NCBI RefSeq assembly: GCF_010672525.1
Contig: NZ_JAAHGH010000002.1
Span: 295,334-359,333, forward strand
Length of the DNA stretch: 64,000 nucleotides
Source: Okeania sp. SIO2B3
GTDB lineage: Bacteria > Cyanobacteriota > Cyanobacteriia > Cyanobacteriales > Microcoleaceae
Direction: 5' to 3'
The notes under the pieces were generated by a model that was not told the DNA's origin, made no database searches, and was given only the letters and a program-made list of their open reading frames with translations. Below, piece by piece: positions 16,614 through 26,189 of the stretch; within the stretch, counting starts at the first letter, position 1; every line of letters starts with the position of its first letter. The translations under genes and the position numbers were made by a program.

Positions 16614-17777
16614 ATGAGTACAAATTCATCACAAGTAAATACATCTGCTGTACAAGCAGGGGGTCAACTTAGCTTCTTTGAAAAATATCTCACTGTTTGG
16701 GTAGCGTTGTGTATCCTCACAGGTATTGCACTAGGGAAAATATTTCCTGGTGTTGCCAGTGCATTAGATGCTATGAGCATTTATCAAGTATCCATACCCA
16801 TTGCCATCTGTTTATTTTTTATGATGTATCCCATCATGGTTAAAATAGACTTTACCCAAACCAGAAATGCAGCTCGCACTCCCAAACCTGTAATTTTAAC
16901 ATTAGTCGTCAACTGGGTAATTAAACCTTTTACCATGGTAGCGTTTGCGCAAATTTTCCTCGGTTGGTTATTCCGTCCACTATTAACAGGTACAGAAATA
17001 TTGCGCGGTACAGAAGTAGCATTGGCAGACTCCTACATTGCTGGAACAATATTACTTGGTATCGCACCCTGTACGGCAATGGTATTAATGTGGGGTTATC
17101 TTTCCTACAGTAACCAGGGACATACATTAGTAATGGTGGCGATTAATTCCTTGACAATGTTGTTTTTGTATGCTCCACTAGGACGCTGGTTACTATCAGC
17201 TAATAATTTAACTGTGCCTTGGGAAACTATTGTTTTATCGGTGCTAATTTATGTGGGTTTACCTCTAGCTGCTGGAATGTATAGTCGTTACTGGATTTTC
17301 AAAAATAAAGGAAAAGCATGGTTTGAGCGTAAGTTTCTCAAGTATTTAAGTCCGGTTTCTACTGCTGCTTTGTTGATAACTTTAGTTTTATTGTTTGCTT
17401 TTAAGGGAGAATTAATTGTAGAAAATCCTTTTCATATTTTGTTAATAGCAGTACCACTATTTCTCCAGACTAATTTTATTTTTTTGATTACTTATGTAGC
17501 AGCTTTGAAAATGAAATTACATTACGAAGATGCTGCTCCTGCTGCTTTAATTGGAGCTAGTAATCATTTTGAAGTAGCGATCGCTACTTCAGTTACTCTA
17601 TTTGGTTTAAATTCTGGGGCAGCTTTAGCAACAGTAGTGGGAGTATTAATAGAAGTACCGGTAATGTTGATGTTGGTAGAATTTTGCAAACGTACAGCTT
17701 TTTGGTTCCCTCGCCAACCAGAGAAGGCAACATTAATTGACCCCCGTTGTTGTGAGACTCCATTTGTTGGAGAGTAG
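16614..17777 (+). CDS. acr3: ACR3-family arsenite efflux permease
   Basis: 387 aa with about ten hydrophobic segments and the ACR3 hallmarks: [26 protein letters not shown], and C153 in [12 protein letters not shown], which matches the cysteine essential in characterised ACR3 proteins. It exports arsenite from the cytoplasm across the inner membrane, driven by the proton-motive force. Length is normal for the family. It heads an arsenic cluster followed by arsH, a phosphatase-like gene and an arsJ remnant, though 840 bp of repeats separate it from arsH. No ArsR gene is visible in the window. Confidence 0.93.
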   Translation: MSTNSSQVNTSAVQAGGQLSFFEKYLTVWVALCILTGIALGKIFPGVASALDAMSIYQVSIPIAICLFFMMYPIMVKIDFTQTRNAARTPKPVILTLVVNWVIKPFTMVAFAQIFLGWLFRPLLTGTEILRGTEVALADSYIAGTILLGIAPCTAMVLMWGYLSYSNQGHTLVMVAINSLTMLFLYAPLGRWLLSANNLTVPWETIVLSVLIYVGLPLAAGMYSRYWIFKNKGKAWFERKFLKYLSPVSTAALLITLVLLFAFKGELIVENPFHILLIAVPLFLQTNFIFLITYVAALKMKLHYEDAAPAALIGASNHFEVAIATSVTLFGLNSGAALATVVGVLIEVPVMLMLVEFCKRTAFWFPRQPEKATLIDPRCCETPFVGE

Positions 17778-18621
17778 GGGAGTAGGGGAGAACGTTTCAC
17801 TGAAGTTAGAAGTCAGAATTCAGAAGTCAGAAGTTAGATTTGATCGACTAAAAACTTTGATAATACTATAGTTTGGGGCAATTATTTGACATTTGACATT
17901 TAAAGGAGCGAAACTATTTATGACATTGTGACATCCTTAAAGTGAATTGGTATAAATTTATGATATCAAATCCGTTTAATTGGACATAAAAAAATCTCCA
18001 ATCGCCATAACTACGCTCATCTTTCTAATTCTTTCTCCTCCTGACTCGGTTCTTCCTCTCCCCTCCTGGGAGGGGTTAGGGGTGGGTTGGGAGGGGTTAG
18101 GGGTGGGTTGACTTCTAAACAGTTAACCTATCTATAACTGTTTAACCGGATTTGATATGAGGACTTATGCAGTACAACGTATTTTCGTCCGAAGCGACCG
18201 ACAGCGTTTGCGGAGCAGTCCGGAACGGAGAGCAATCTCAAATCCTAGTTTGTCGTACCTCATGCGTAATATCATGTTCGGTTGAATACTTACACTTTGA
18301 AGGAAGTAAGGCAGAAGGGAAGAAAGGATTAAAAGGGATAAATTTTTTTGATCACTGATTATCCGAACATGATATAAGTCCTGTTTTTGAATATATTGAA
18401 ACTGCCAACTTAAAATTTGTTCTTGACAACTTCAGGACTTACGCACGAGCACTAAATCAAGTGAGGGCGAATGCCATTTGCTAACGCAAAGCTCCGCTAA
18501 CGCCCCTACATATGCCGTTTTCAAGGTTAATTTGTGTAAGCCCTGAACTTAAAACCTACGACCTACGACCTACGACCTAACAACCTACAACCTAAAACCT
18601 ACCACCTTATAGAATTCAGAA
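17778..18621. other. Repeat-filled interval inside the arsenic locus
   Basis: No gene seen. Contains agaagtcaga heptad repeats (17803-17837), two copies of gaggggttaggggtgggttg (about 18069-18110), the foldback element at 18269-18375 and acctacg tandem repeats (18550-18600). Confidence 0.6.
18269..18375. mobile_element. 107-bp MITE-like foldback element
   Basis: Perfect 13-bp terminal inverted repeats, atatcatgttcgg at 18269-18281 and ccgaacatgatat at 18363-18375, enclose a purine-rich core. A similar end (ttatgtccggataag) is seen near 395-410. It has no coding capacity. Confidence 0.6.
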
Positions 18622-19236
18622 ATGACAAATTTTGACCATCCTCCAAGAATTTTATTCCTATACGGGTCTCTGCGCGAACGTTCCTACAGTCGTTTGTTGG
18701 CAGAAGAAGCTGCTCGAATAATTACAGAAATGGGGGCGGAAGTGAAATTTTTTCATCCCCATGACTTACCTTTACGAGGACGAGTGGAAGATTCTCATCC
18801 AAAAGTTCAAGAGTTGCTTGAATTGAGTCAATGGTCTGAAGGTCAGGTCTGGTCTTCTCCAGAGATGCACGGTAACATTACAGGTATTCTCAAAAATCAA
18901 ATTGACTGGATTCCTTTAAGTATTGGTTCAGTGCGTCCAACTCAAGGAAAAACTTTGGCGGTTATGCAAGTGAGTGGGGGTTCTCAGTCTTTTAATGCAG
19001 TTAATTCCCTACGAATTTTGGGCAGATGGATGCGAATGTTTACTATTCCGAATCAGTCTTCTGTAGCGAAAGCTTATCAGGAATTTCATGAAGATGGGAC
19101 GATGAAGGAATCAGCGTATCGCGATCGCGTTGTTGATGTTATGGAGGAATTATACAGGTTTACATTATTATTGCGAGATAAGGTTGATTATTTGACAGAT
19201 CGTTATAGTGAGCGTAAAAAAAAGGAAGAAAATTAA
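18622..19236 (+). CDS. arsH: ArsH, NADPH-dependent FMN reductase/organoarsenical oxidase
   Basis: 204 aa. Clear ArsH features: [18 protein letters not shown] (flavodoxin-like FMN phosphate loop), [12 protein letters not shown] and [26 protein letters not shown] and [13 protein letters not shown]. ArsH reduces quinones or Fe(III) and oxidises trivalent methylarsenicals to less toxic pentavalent forms. It is soluble and works as a flavoprotein oligomer. It lies downstream of ACR3 and only 2 bp before the next gene, so those two are co-transcribed. Confidence 0.93.
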   Translation: MTNFDHPPRILFLYGSLRERSYSRLLAEEAARIITEMGAEVKFFHPHDLPLRGRVEDSHPKVQELLELSQWSEGQVWSSPEMHGNITGILKNQIDWIPLSIGSVRPTQGKTLAVMQVSGGSQSFNAVNSLRILGRWMRMFTIPNQSSVAKAYQEFHEDGTMKESAYRDRVVDVMEELYRFTLLLRDKVDYLTDRYSERKKKEEN

Positions 19237-19238
19237 CT

Positions 19239-19688
19239 ATGGAAGAAAAAACAATTCAACCGATAGCAGAAAATTTATGGTGGGTAATTCCAGATAAACT
19301 TGCCGGAGTCCGCAAACCATTGGCAGAAGAATTGCCAGAATTACAAACATTAGGTATTGGGTCAATAGTCTCGGTGATGGATGACCCTTCTAATCTGGAA
19401 TTGTACGAACAAGCTAATTTACCTCATCTGTGGTTACCGACTAAAGGTGGCACTCCTCCAAGTCGGGAACAGGTTCAGCAATTACAGGATTTTATTGATG
19501 CTCAAAATAGTCAGGGAAATGGAGTTGCGATTCATTGCACCAGTGGTAGAAGACGAACAGGTACAGCTATTGCTGCGTATTTAATTGTTTCTGGGTTAAC
19601 CTACAATGATGCCATGGAGAAAATTTTGAGTGTAAATCCAGAAATTGATTTACGAGAAGCTCAAAGTAAATTTTTGCAAGATTTTTAG
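19239..19688 (+). CDS. Dual-specificity/tyrosine phosphatase-like protein in the arsenic operon
   Basis: 149 aa with the C-x5-R phosphatase loop HCTSGRRRTG (C100, R106) and a general-acid loop candidate around SVMDDPSNLE. This is the fold of cysteine phosphatases. Close linkage to arsH (2 bp) and the following arsJ remnant suggests a role in arsenic handling, for example as an arsenate reductase analogue or an arsenylated-metabolite phosphatase; that role is inference from context. The stop codon overlaps the first readable codons of the arsJ remnant. Confidence 0.8.
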   Translation: MEEKTIQPIAENLWWVIPDKLAGVRKPLAEELPELQTLGIGSIVSVMDDPSNLELYEQANLPHLWLPTKGGTPPSREQVQQLQDFIDAQNSQGNGVAIHCTSGRRRTGTAIAAYLIVSGLTYNDAMEKILSVNPEIDLREAQSKFLQDF

Positions 19689-20114
19689 CACCAACACTTA
19701 TACAAAAATTTGGTTCCGGTGAGCCACCACAATCAAAAACTATTCAATTTTGGACGTTTACATTAACTGGTATTCCCGGCGCGATCGCTATTGCGTTACA
19801 ATTAGGTTTACCTTCTAATTGGGTTGTTGTTAGTGGTTTGATGTTGTTTGGTGTAGTGTTTGCTTTTAATTCTGCGGTTCATTCCTACCTACCTGGTATT
19901 GGCATTTACAGATGATGACAAAGTAGCTTTAAATTTTGGCTTCTATTATATGGCTAATTCTGGTGGTCGTCTTGCTGGTACAGTTTTATCTGGATTAGTT
20001 GATCAGATATTTGGTTTAGTCTGTTGTCTGTGGGTATCAATGTTGTTTGTGTTGGGAGCAGGTTTAGTTCCCCTGAAGTTACCCGATCCTCAACCGAGTC
20101 AAGCTATTGCTTGA
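19685..20114 (+). pseudogene. arsJ: ArsJ-like major facilitator, C-terminal remnant with frameshift
   Basis: The frame from 19685 reads APTLIQKFGSGEPPQSKTIQ and membrane helices to AFNSAVHSYLP. The frame then shifts near 19890, and YLVLAFTDDDKVALNFGFYY followed by MANSGGRLAGTVLSGL continues in another. This is the C-terminal third of ArsJ, the MFS pump that exports the arsenate-glyceraldehyde phosphate product made by GAPDH. The N-terminal two thirds are absent and the usual GAPDH partner is not present, so this pathway is lost here. Confidence 0.75.
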
Positions 20115-20280
20115 AAAGCTGGTGGGGGAAATTAATCAGTTATCAGTTATCAGTTATCAGCAGGACTTATGCAGTCAAGTAGGTTGGGTAGAACGATAGT
20201 GAAACCTAACCAAATTCCAATTTGAATGGTGTTGTGTTGGGTTATTATATCAAATCCGGATAACTACTATACCCAAGTAA

Positions 20281-20356
20281 GTCATTGCGACTGGAACGGA
20301 GTGGAAGGAAGCAATCTCGTGACACCCCTGAGATTGCTTCCTATCGTCGCAATGAC
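20281..20356. repeat. Dispersed hairpin repeat (gtcattgcga ... tcgcaatgac)
   Basis: 76-bp foldback: outer arms gtcattgcgac/gtcgcaatgac and inner arms gaagcaatctc/gagattgcttc. This is the widespread bacterial REP-like 'cattgcga/gcaatctc' unit. No coding capacity. Confidence 0.7.
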
Positions 20357-20391
20357 CGTGGATTTGATATTACTTTTAACTGTTGATTTGA

Positions 20392-20742
20392 TTAGCGATC
20401 GCATATTGTCAAAATTCCTTTTTCTGAACCTATTGGAGATATAAACCCATTTCCTTCTAGTGTTGTTTCCACAATAACTTGACCTGTAGCAGTTATTCGT
20501 CTGATTACTATAGGAAGAAATCTGCGAGTATTACAATCAATTTGCACTCGCATATAGACTTCTCTCATTCCATCTTCGTCTTCCTGGTCGTATTGCTTTA
20601 ATATTTCTGCTCCCCACAAGTTATCGCCCAGGTATTCAATTGTGTTCATGTTTATTGAAGTTGTGGCTTTACGGTTAGCTCCTACGGGATACCATTCTAC
20701 CATCCGTTGTGTTATCAGCATACTTGCAAAAAGTTCAAACAT
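20392..20742 (-). CDS. Hypothetical protein
   Basis: 116 aa, soluble, beta-rich in its second half (REVYMRVQIDCNTRRFLPIV, then TGQVIVETTLEGNGFISPI). The layout, two GN-rich turns and an ending in which G and D surround short strands, recalls cyanobacterial surface-complex-like proteins, but I recognise no family. Stand-alone gene flanked by repeats. Codon use matches the neighbourhood. Confidence 0.5.
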   Translation of the reverse strand: MFELFASMLITQRMVEWYPVGANRKATTSINMNTIEYLGDNLWGAEILKQYDQEDEDGMREVYMRVQIDCNTRRFLPIVIRRITATGQVIVETTLEGNGFISPIGSEKGILTICDR

Positions 20743-21111
20743 AATTAATTCCTCAATAACTAATTAAACAGAAACCAGATTTATCTACGAAATTTCCTGA
20801 TTTGAAACACAATAATCAGGGGAATAGACCTGATTTCTTCATCGGTTGCTACTCAAACCCCTCATCCACAGCAATATTGTAGTTGCGTTCTTGAATTAGG
20901 GTTATATATAGATGTCAGACCAGTAAAGTTTTGACTTTCTCCGAACTGATTCTAAAGTTGTTTAGTTGTCGGTTTCTGATAAATTTCTCCTTGTTTCATT
21001 ACAAACAATATTATGACTATAAATCCTGATATATATAGTAACAGTAAATCACTACTTTTGCAAACAATTATTTAGGCTAATGTTAGAGAATAAACTTATT
21101 GTCCACTTTTG
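20743..21111. other. Gene-free interval
   Basis: Contains cctgattt/aatcagg foldbacks (20798-20840), possibly a terminator or small repeat. No gene seen. Confidence 0.45.
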
Positions 21112-21420
21112 TCATCTATTTACCGCATACCGCTCCAAAACAAAATCCCACAAATGATGCGCCATCTCTAATTTACTACAAGAGGGAATATCTAACTGCC
21201 GACCTTCTGCATCCAGAAAAATTCCCTGATTTGTATTACTGCCAAAACCCGCACCTTCGCGATCGATAGGGTTAGCAACAATAGCATCTAAATTTTTAAC
21301 TCGTAATTTCTCCAAAGCAGGGGCAACAATATCTCCAGTCTGTGCTGCAAAACCAATTAAGTATTGATGAGACTGCTTTAATTTTCCTAACTCCGCCACA
21401 ATATCCGGTACTGGTGTCAA
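21112..21420 (-). pseudogene. CoaBC C-terminal fragment (phosphopantothenoylcysteine synthetase domain)
   Basis: 102 codons reading YLIGFAAQTGDIVAPALEKL, LDAIVANPIDREGAGFGSNT and CSKLEMAHHLWDFVLER, a clear match to the last quarter of the roughly 400-aa CoaBC. There is no ATG at the 5' edge and nothing of the CoaC flavoprotein half upstream. A pantothenate-pathway function needs an intact copy elsewhere, so this is a relic. Confidence 0.8.
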
Positions 21421-21695
21421 AGGTAATGAATTTGGTAGCGATCACTTGGGCAATTTCTCACTACTATATTCAGCTTAAAACTTTTTTACTCATAATATTC
21501 CGCTATTTGACAATCTTTTCAGGATTTGAAAATTTGTACCTCTAAGTTTATGCACCCAAAGTGGCACTAAATTTCGGTTTTGCTGAACCAAGGGATGAAT
21601 TTTTGTACTTCCTTTTTCTCTATAACTCCTCCCACACTCCCCACACTCCCCACACCCCCCACACCCACAAATTCATCCCGCACTCTATGTAACGC

Positions 21696-22898
21696 CTAAA
21701 TTTCAGAACCTCTAGCTTCTTCAGCTTGAATGGTGTCAGGTGTTAAATGTCGCCATCTAAACCTTTGAGAAAATTGATGTGATTTCCCTTCCACAATATC
21801 TGCTGCTATTTCCCCTAATAAAGGTGCCATTTTAAATCCATGACCACTGCCACCGCTACTAACAGAAAGACCTTTAATTTCTGGATGGTTATCTATCCAG
21901 AAGTGTCCGTCAAGGGTATCAGTATATAAACATCTACGAGTATATACCAAAGGTGCATCTACCAGTTCGGGGAAAGTCATTTTCAGAAAAGACCGCATAT
22001 TTTCCACTTCATCATCCTTAATTCGGCGATCGCTATTTTCGGGATGAAGAGGTACACCACTAGAATGTTTAGCTATCTTGACAACACCATATTTAGGCAA
22101 AAAAGGAAAACCATACCAACCAGAATTAGAAATATCGGCTGCAAAAACACTCAAATAGGGCGACGAAAAGTATTTAGGATTTTGAGGTTTTAACCAAAAA
22201 ACAGGATGACCAGTGGTTTTCATGTAAGGTTGTAGTTCTGGTAAAAGATAGGGAGTATTCGCACCTGCTGCTACCAGCGCATGACCACATTGAAAAGTAT
22301 TTCCCTCTCTAGTTTTGACTCCTTGTAGCTTCCCGTTTTCTACAATAAAACTTTCTGCGGTTTGCCCTTGGTAAATTTCAACACCTAAAGAACAAGCATA
22401 CTCAGTTAGTTTTTCTACTACCAGTGAAGATTCTACATAACCTGCTTTCGGATTAAAATTAGCATCTATGTAAACCGAGTTATTCACCATTGGAAAACGT
22501 TCTTTAATACTTTCAGCATTCATTCTGTCTGGAGAATAACCACTTTCGATGAGATTTTGGTAACTAAATTTTTCAAAGCTGTGGCGATCGCTTTCTATTT
22601 TATCTTTACACAGCATTAAAAAACCTACTTCGTGATATAATTCTTCCCCAAAAAAATCATTCCATTCTTTCCAGCGATCGATACATATTTCTGCCATGCG
22701 GAAATATTCTTGATCGGAACCATATTCCATACGGACAACTTTAGTAATATCAGTAGAAGCTGCCAGATGATGAGGAATTGTATCTGGGTTAATAACTGCT
22801 ACTTTGTGTTTTCTTTTCGCTAATTCTACAGCAGCAGTGATACCAAAGATGCCGCTACCTACAATTAGAAAATCATATTTTGTATTGGGATTTTTCAT
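21696..22898 (-). CDS. FAD-dependent amine/sarcosine oxidase-like protein (DAO family)
   Basis: 400 aa. The N-terminal dinucleotide motif YDFLIVGSGIFGITAAVELA (residues about 9-28) binds FAD. Features typical of monomeric sarcosine oxidase and N-methyltryptophan oxidase relatives are DITKVVRMEYGSDQEYFRMA, VVEKLTEYA and a C-terminal GLSVSSGGSGHGFKMAPLLGE flavin-contact region. It probably oxidises a secondary amine or amino acid with release of hydrogen peroxide; the substrate is unknown. Length is normal. No operon partners. Confidence 0.85.
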   Translation of the reverse strand: MKNPNTKYDFLIVGSGIFGITAAVELAKRKHKVAVINPDTIPHHLAASTDITKVVRMEYGSDQEYFRMAEICIDRWKEWNDFFGEELYHEVGFLMLCKDKIESDRHSFEKFSYQNLIESGYSPDRMNAESIKERFPMVNNSVYIDANFNPKAGYVESSLVVEKLTEYACSLGVEIYQGQTAESFIVENGKLQGVKTREGNTFQCGHALVAAGANTPYLLPELQPYMKTTGHPVFWLKPQNPKYFSSPYLSVFAADISNSGWYGFPFLPKYGVVKIAKHSSGVPLHPENSDRRIKDDEVENMRSFLKMTFPELVDAPLVYTRRCLYTDTLDGHFWIDNHPEIKGLSVSSGGSGHGFKMAPLLGEIAADIVEGKSHQFSQRFRWRHLTPDTIQAEEARGSEI

Positions 22899-23244
22899 GA
22901 GTTTTTATGAATGTTAAACTGATTATGTTGAAAATATCAATTGTATAATTTTCCTATACTTAGATTAAGTCAAGTTTTGATAATTATTCTACTTCATAGT
23001 TAAATTATACTTTCAGCTTCAGAAACAAAATTAAATCTTTATAATCCTAATTTCACATATTCTTCTTCTATTTCTATACTGATAGATTTCCTTCCCAATT
23101 TTTGAGCGAATACAGATGTATTCAACAATGAATAATGAATAATGAATAATGAATAATTACCTCTCCTTGAAAGAAGAGGATTGACAAAGAGATGAAAATT
23201 TTCTTTATTATTCCCTTAAAAGGGGAGGCTTTAAACCACAATTT
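22899..23244. repeat. Intergenic with (gaataat)n and dispersed foldback repeat
   Basis: Heptamer gaataat repeats at about 23126-23157 lead into the acctctccttgaaa ... gaggctttaaacc dispersed repeat (to about 23250), which recurs near 35050, 36290, 40510, 50020 and 55150. Confidence 0.6.
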
Positions 23245-23451
23245 TTAGGTAAAAGTTCCTGCAAATAAATCTATAATTAAATCACCAGGACAACTAATTG
23301 CTCTAATAATTATTTCCAATAAAGCTTCTGGTTTTTGAGAGAGAGGAGTGGCAAATATTAGGTCAATACTACTGTCTTTATACACAATTATCTCAAACAG
23401 CGATCGCCTCTCCCCAAATAATTTTTTTTCTGCAAATTTCCAAATTTTCAT
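23245..23451 (-). pseudogene. DNA methyltransferase fragment
   Basis: The reading frame ends SQKPEALLEIIIRAISCPGD then LIIDLFAGTFT, the SAM-binding motif I region with the conserved QKPEALLE helix seen in N4/N6-adenine DNA methylases of the beta class. Upstream only about 30 residues are plausible, and no catalytic DPPY/SPPY motif is present. It is a relic of a restriction-modification or orphan methylase gene, merging with dispersed repeats on both sides. Confidence 0.6.
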
Positions 23452-24064
23452 TTGCTTTAGGAAGTAGGATACAGGGGTATTTTTCTAACATTATGGTTGT
23501 GACAAGATAAGAAAGAAAAAAAAGAGAAGATACAGCATTCAACCTTTGTGAGGTACACCCACGCGGGCAAGATGCCCACACTTAAATATTTAATTATTAA
23601 TACCTGTACTTCCTTCCTTCTTCCTTCTTCCTTACCGAATAATTAACTAATTAATCATTAAATAATTCTGGTTTAAAGCCTCCCCTTTTAAGGGCAAAAA
23701 AAGCGGTTGAGGGATGGCGAGGTCCCCTCGCCATATCCAATCAACCAAGACAGCGGTCGTTTGCAGAGAATTCCGTAGGATGGGATGGATGGGTTTCCTA
23801 ACCATATCCAATCGACCAAGAGAAAAGAAATAATATTTCCTTATATTCAATTCCGTAGCGGTTAAAACCCGGGGGTTGCACATTATGGAATGATATTGCC
23901 AAAAATTAGTTGAGAATTTGACTCGAAAAAACCTAATATAGTCATTCTAGAAATTCTTAAATCCAAAATTATGTTCATCAAAAATGTCAAATCATTCGTC
24001 ACTGTGCAACACCAAAACCAGAGGTAATTATCAATTATCCATTATCAATTATCCATTAATGAAT
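23452..24064. other. Repeat-rich gap
   Basis: Contains ttccttc repeats (23610-23635), the gcggttgaggga/aaccgct block with tggatgggtttcct and atatccaatc words shared with other copies at 35115, 40560 and 51715, and (ttatcaattatcca)2 at about 24027-24056. No gene seen. Confidence 0.5.
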
Positions 24065-24290
24065 TCAAGCTTGATCACAAGGCTCAAAATCCAATAAATG
24101 GACATAAGGTTCAATTAACTCTGGACGTTGAAAGGCGATCGCTCGTAGTATAACAGAGTCTGGCTCAATTCCAATAGCATTAAATTCTTCGCGACTTACT
24201 TTGATTTCTATTTCGTAGTAATTTTGTATCTGCTCAGTAAATTGGGGGTAAATAACAGCTTGACAAAATCTATGATTATTTAGAGAAAAT
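24065..24290 (-). pseudogene. C-terminal coding remnant, unknown protein
   Basis: About 74 sense codons end in TGA at 24065-24067: QAVIYPQFTEQIQNYYEIEI, SREEFNAIGIEPDSVILRAI, then AFQRPELIEPYVHLLDFEP. Codon use is gene-like and includes a HIP1 site, but no start codon is found before an upstream stop near 24300. I do not recognise the family. Confidence 0.45.
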
Positions 24291-24548
24291 CATAGATTTA
24301 AGTAAGTTGGCATAAATAAACCAAACTATGTAAAGATAAGTAAATATGGATAATATATCTAATATGAGTGAGGAAATTTACATATAGGGGCTCGTTAACG
24401 CCTAGAGCAAAAGACGTAGTGCCATAGACAATTTTTTTAAAATGTTTTAATTATTCTCGACTTCCAAAATATGAGTTTGTGTACTATATTAACTTGGACT
24501 GGTTAGATAAAAATTATCCAAACAGCTTAAATTCAAGCAAAAAAATCT

Positions 24549-25340
24549 ATGGTGAAATTCTCTTTAGAAACAATCAGGGCAAAATTTAGGAGAATATTAA
24601 TATATGGTATTGGAGTTAAACTTCTTGGATATTATGAAAAGTTAATTCCTAAATATTCCTTGATTGGCGATACAGCATTTTTTGACTCTAAACAATTTGA
24701 CTGGACAACTGAGATAGAAGCGAATTGGGTATTGATTCGCAAAGAATTAGATGAACTCCTCAAATACCGAGATAGTTTACCAAATTTCCAAGACATTTCT
24801 CCAGACCAAGCTGATTATACTAGCCCTGATGATTTATGGAAAACATTTTTTATGTATGGGTATGGTATTAAATCAGAAAAAAATTGTCAAAGATGCCCAG
24901 AAACAACTCGTTTAATCGAAAAAATTCCGGGGATGAAAACAGCATTCTTTTCTATTTTATTACCTGGTAAACATATTCCTGAACATCGAGGTCCCTACAA
25001 AGGAGTTGTTCGTTATTTATTAGCATTAAAAGTACCTGAACCAAAAGAAAAATGTCGCATTCGGGTAGGTAATGAAACCCGTAATTGGGAAGAAGGAAAA
25101 AGTATGATGTTTGATGATTCTTTTCCCCATGAAGCTTGGAATGAAACTGATGGTGTCCGTGCAGTTTTATTCTTAGACATAATGAGACCAATGCGTTTTC
25201 CTCTTTCAGTTTTTAATGAATTATTTATGAAACTCATCGCAATTTCTCCCTATATTCAAGATGCAAATATTAATCAGAAAAATTGGGCAGACCGTTTAGA
25301 AAAATTGTTTGCACAGGAACGTGAAAAAGAGAAAGTTTAA
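24549..25340 (+). CDS. Aspartyl/asparaginyl beta-hydroxylase-like (LpxO-like) protein
   Basis: 263 aa. A 2-oxoglutarate/Fe(II) oxygenase core is visible: PGKHIPEHRGPYKGVVRYLL with the first metal histidine, the acidic partner region, FDDSFPHEAWNETD with the second histidine, then RAVLFLDIMRPM, which supplies the 2-oxoglutarate arginine. The family hydroxylates Asp/Asn side chains or lipid A acyl chains (LpxO). A hydrophobic N-terminal stretch (IYGIGVKLLGYY) may attach it to the membrane. It lies upstream of a GMC oxidoreductase with 850 bp of repeats between, so an operon is unlikely. Confidence 0.85.
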   Translation: MVKFSLETIRAKFRRILIYGIGVKLLGYYEKLIPKYSLIGDTAFFDSKQFDWTTEIEANWVLIRKELDELLKYRDSLPNFQDISPDQADYTSPDDLWKTFFMYGYGIKSEKNCQRCPETTRLIEKIPGMKTAFFSILLPGKHIPEHRGPYKGVVRYLLALKVPEPKEKCRIRVGNETRNWEEGKSMMFDDSFPHEAWNETDGVRAVLFLDIMRPMRFPLSVFNELFMKLIAISPYIQDANINQKNWADRLEKLFAQEREKEKV

Positions 25341-26189
25341 AGTTGAAGAAGGAAGAAGGAAGAAGGAAGAAGGAAGAAGGAAAAGTATTGTGTTGTCTGA
25401 GTTTTAGAGCTTCTCGATCTCTCCTAACTTTTCCTTCGACTGCCATAAACTAAACCAGTCATTTCAGTTATCAGTTATCAGTACCTCTAGTTAAATTCAG
25501 AAACTTGAAATATTGAACTTTATTTTTTCTTGGTTGATTAGATATGGCGAGGAAACCTTGCCATCCCACCCTTCGGGAAGCTGCACTAACGACCGCTTTT
25601 TCATCCCCTTGTAGAACGGTAGCTCGCGGCGCAGCCAAGGGAAGGCTATTGACCTTATTTTTTTGTCAAACTGAGCAAGACAAATTTGCCTAACTATTCT
25701 GTTACTACGGTAAGAATTTTTATTTTCTTCCAAACCAATAATAGGCATAATAGCTATAATTTTACTTGATTATTGATTGATGCCCTCAACTAAATTATAA
25801 ACTCGATAGTATTTTTTAAAATTCAGAGGTTAAGTAAGGCGATCGCTATTTTTTTTGCTAGAGGTAAACTTTAAATTTTCAGCTATTTTATACTAATAAT
25901 ATTTACCGAAAAATTGTGGGTATGCGCCTCCCCTTTTAAGGGGATAAAAAATAACATATTTTTTCTGTCAAGCCTCTTTATTGCAGAGGTACTGAAGTCC
26001 GCAGTTCCTCCGGAGGAGGCTAACTGATAACTGATAACTGAAATGACTCCCATTTTTGTTCTAGATATCAAGTGTTTTGTATCTCAAATAACAAAAAAAT
26101 AATTAGAAATTATTCATATATTTTAGGTAACTTATACTTAAGTTTATTTAATTAAAAACAAAACTAAAAAAATATATTTGGAGAGAGTA
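25341..26189. repeat. Repeat-filled interval
   Basis: (gaagaag/gaaggaa)n at about 25345-25383, tatcagt heptamers near 25470, a dispersed block with cttgtagaacggtagctcgcg at 25605-25625 (other copies near 30110, 52490, 55280) and gataactgataactga at 26023-26040. No gene seen. Confidence 0.6.

Noticed and set aside
23647..23883. A 78-aa minus-strand frame
   Set aside because: It is composed entirely of the dispersed repeat block found at several other places and has no protein-like conservation.
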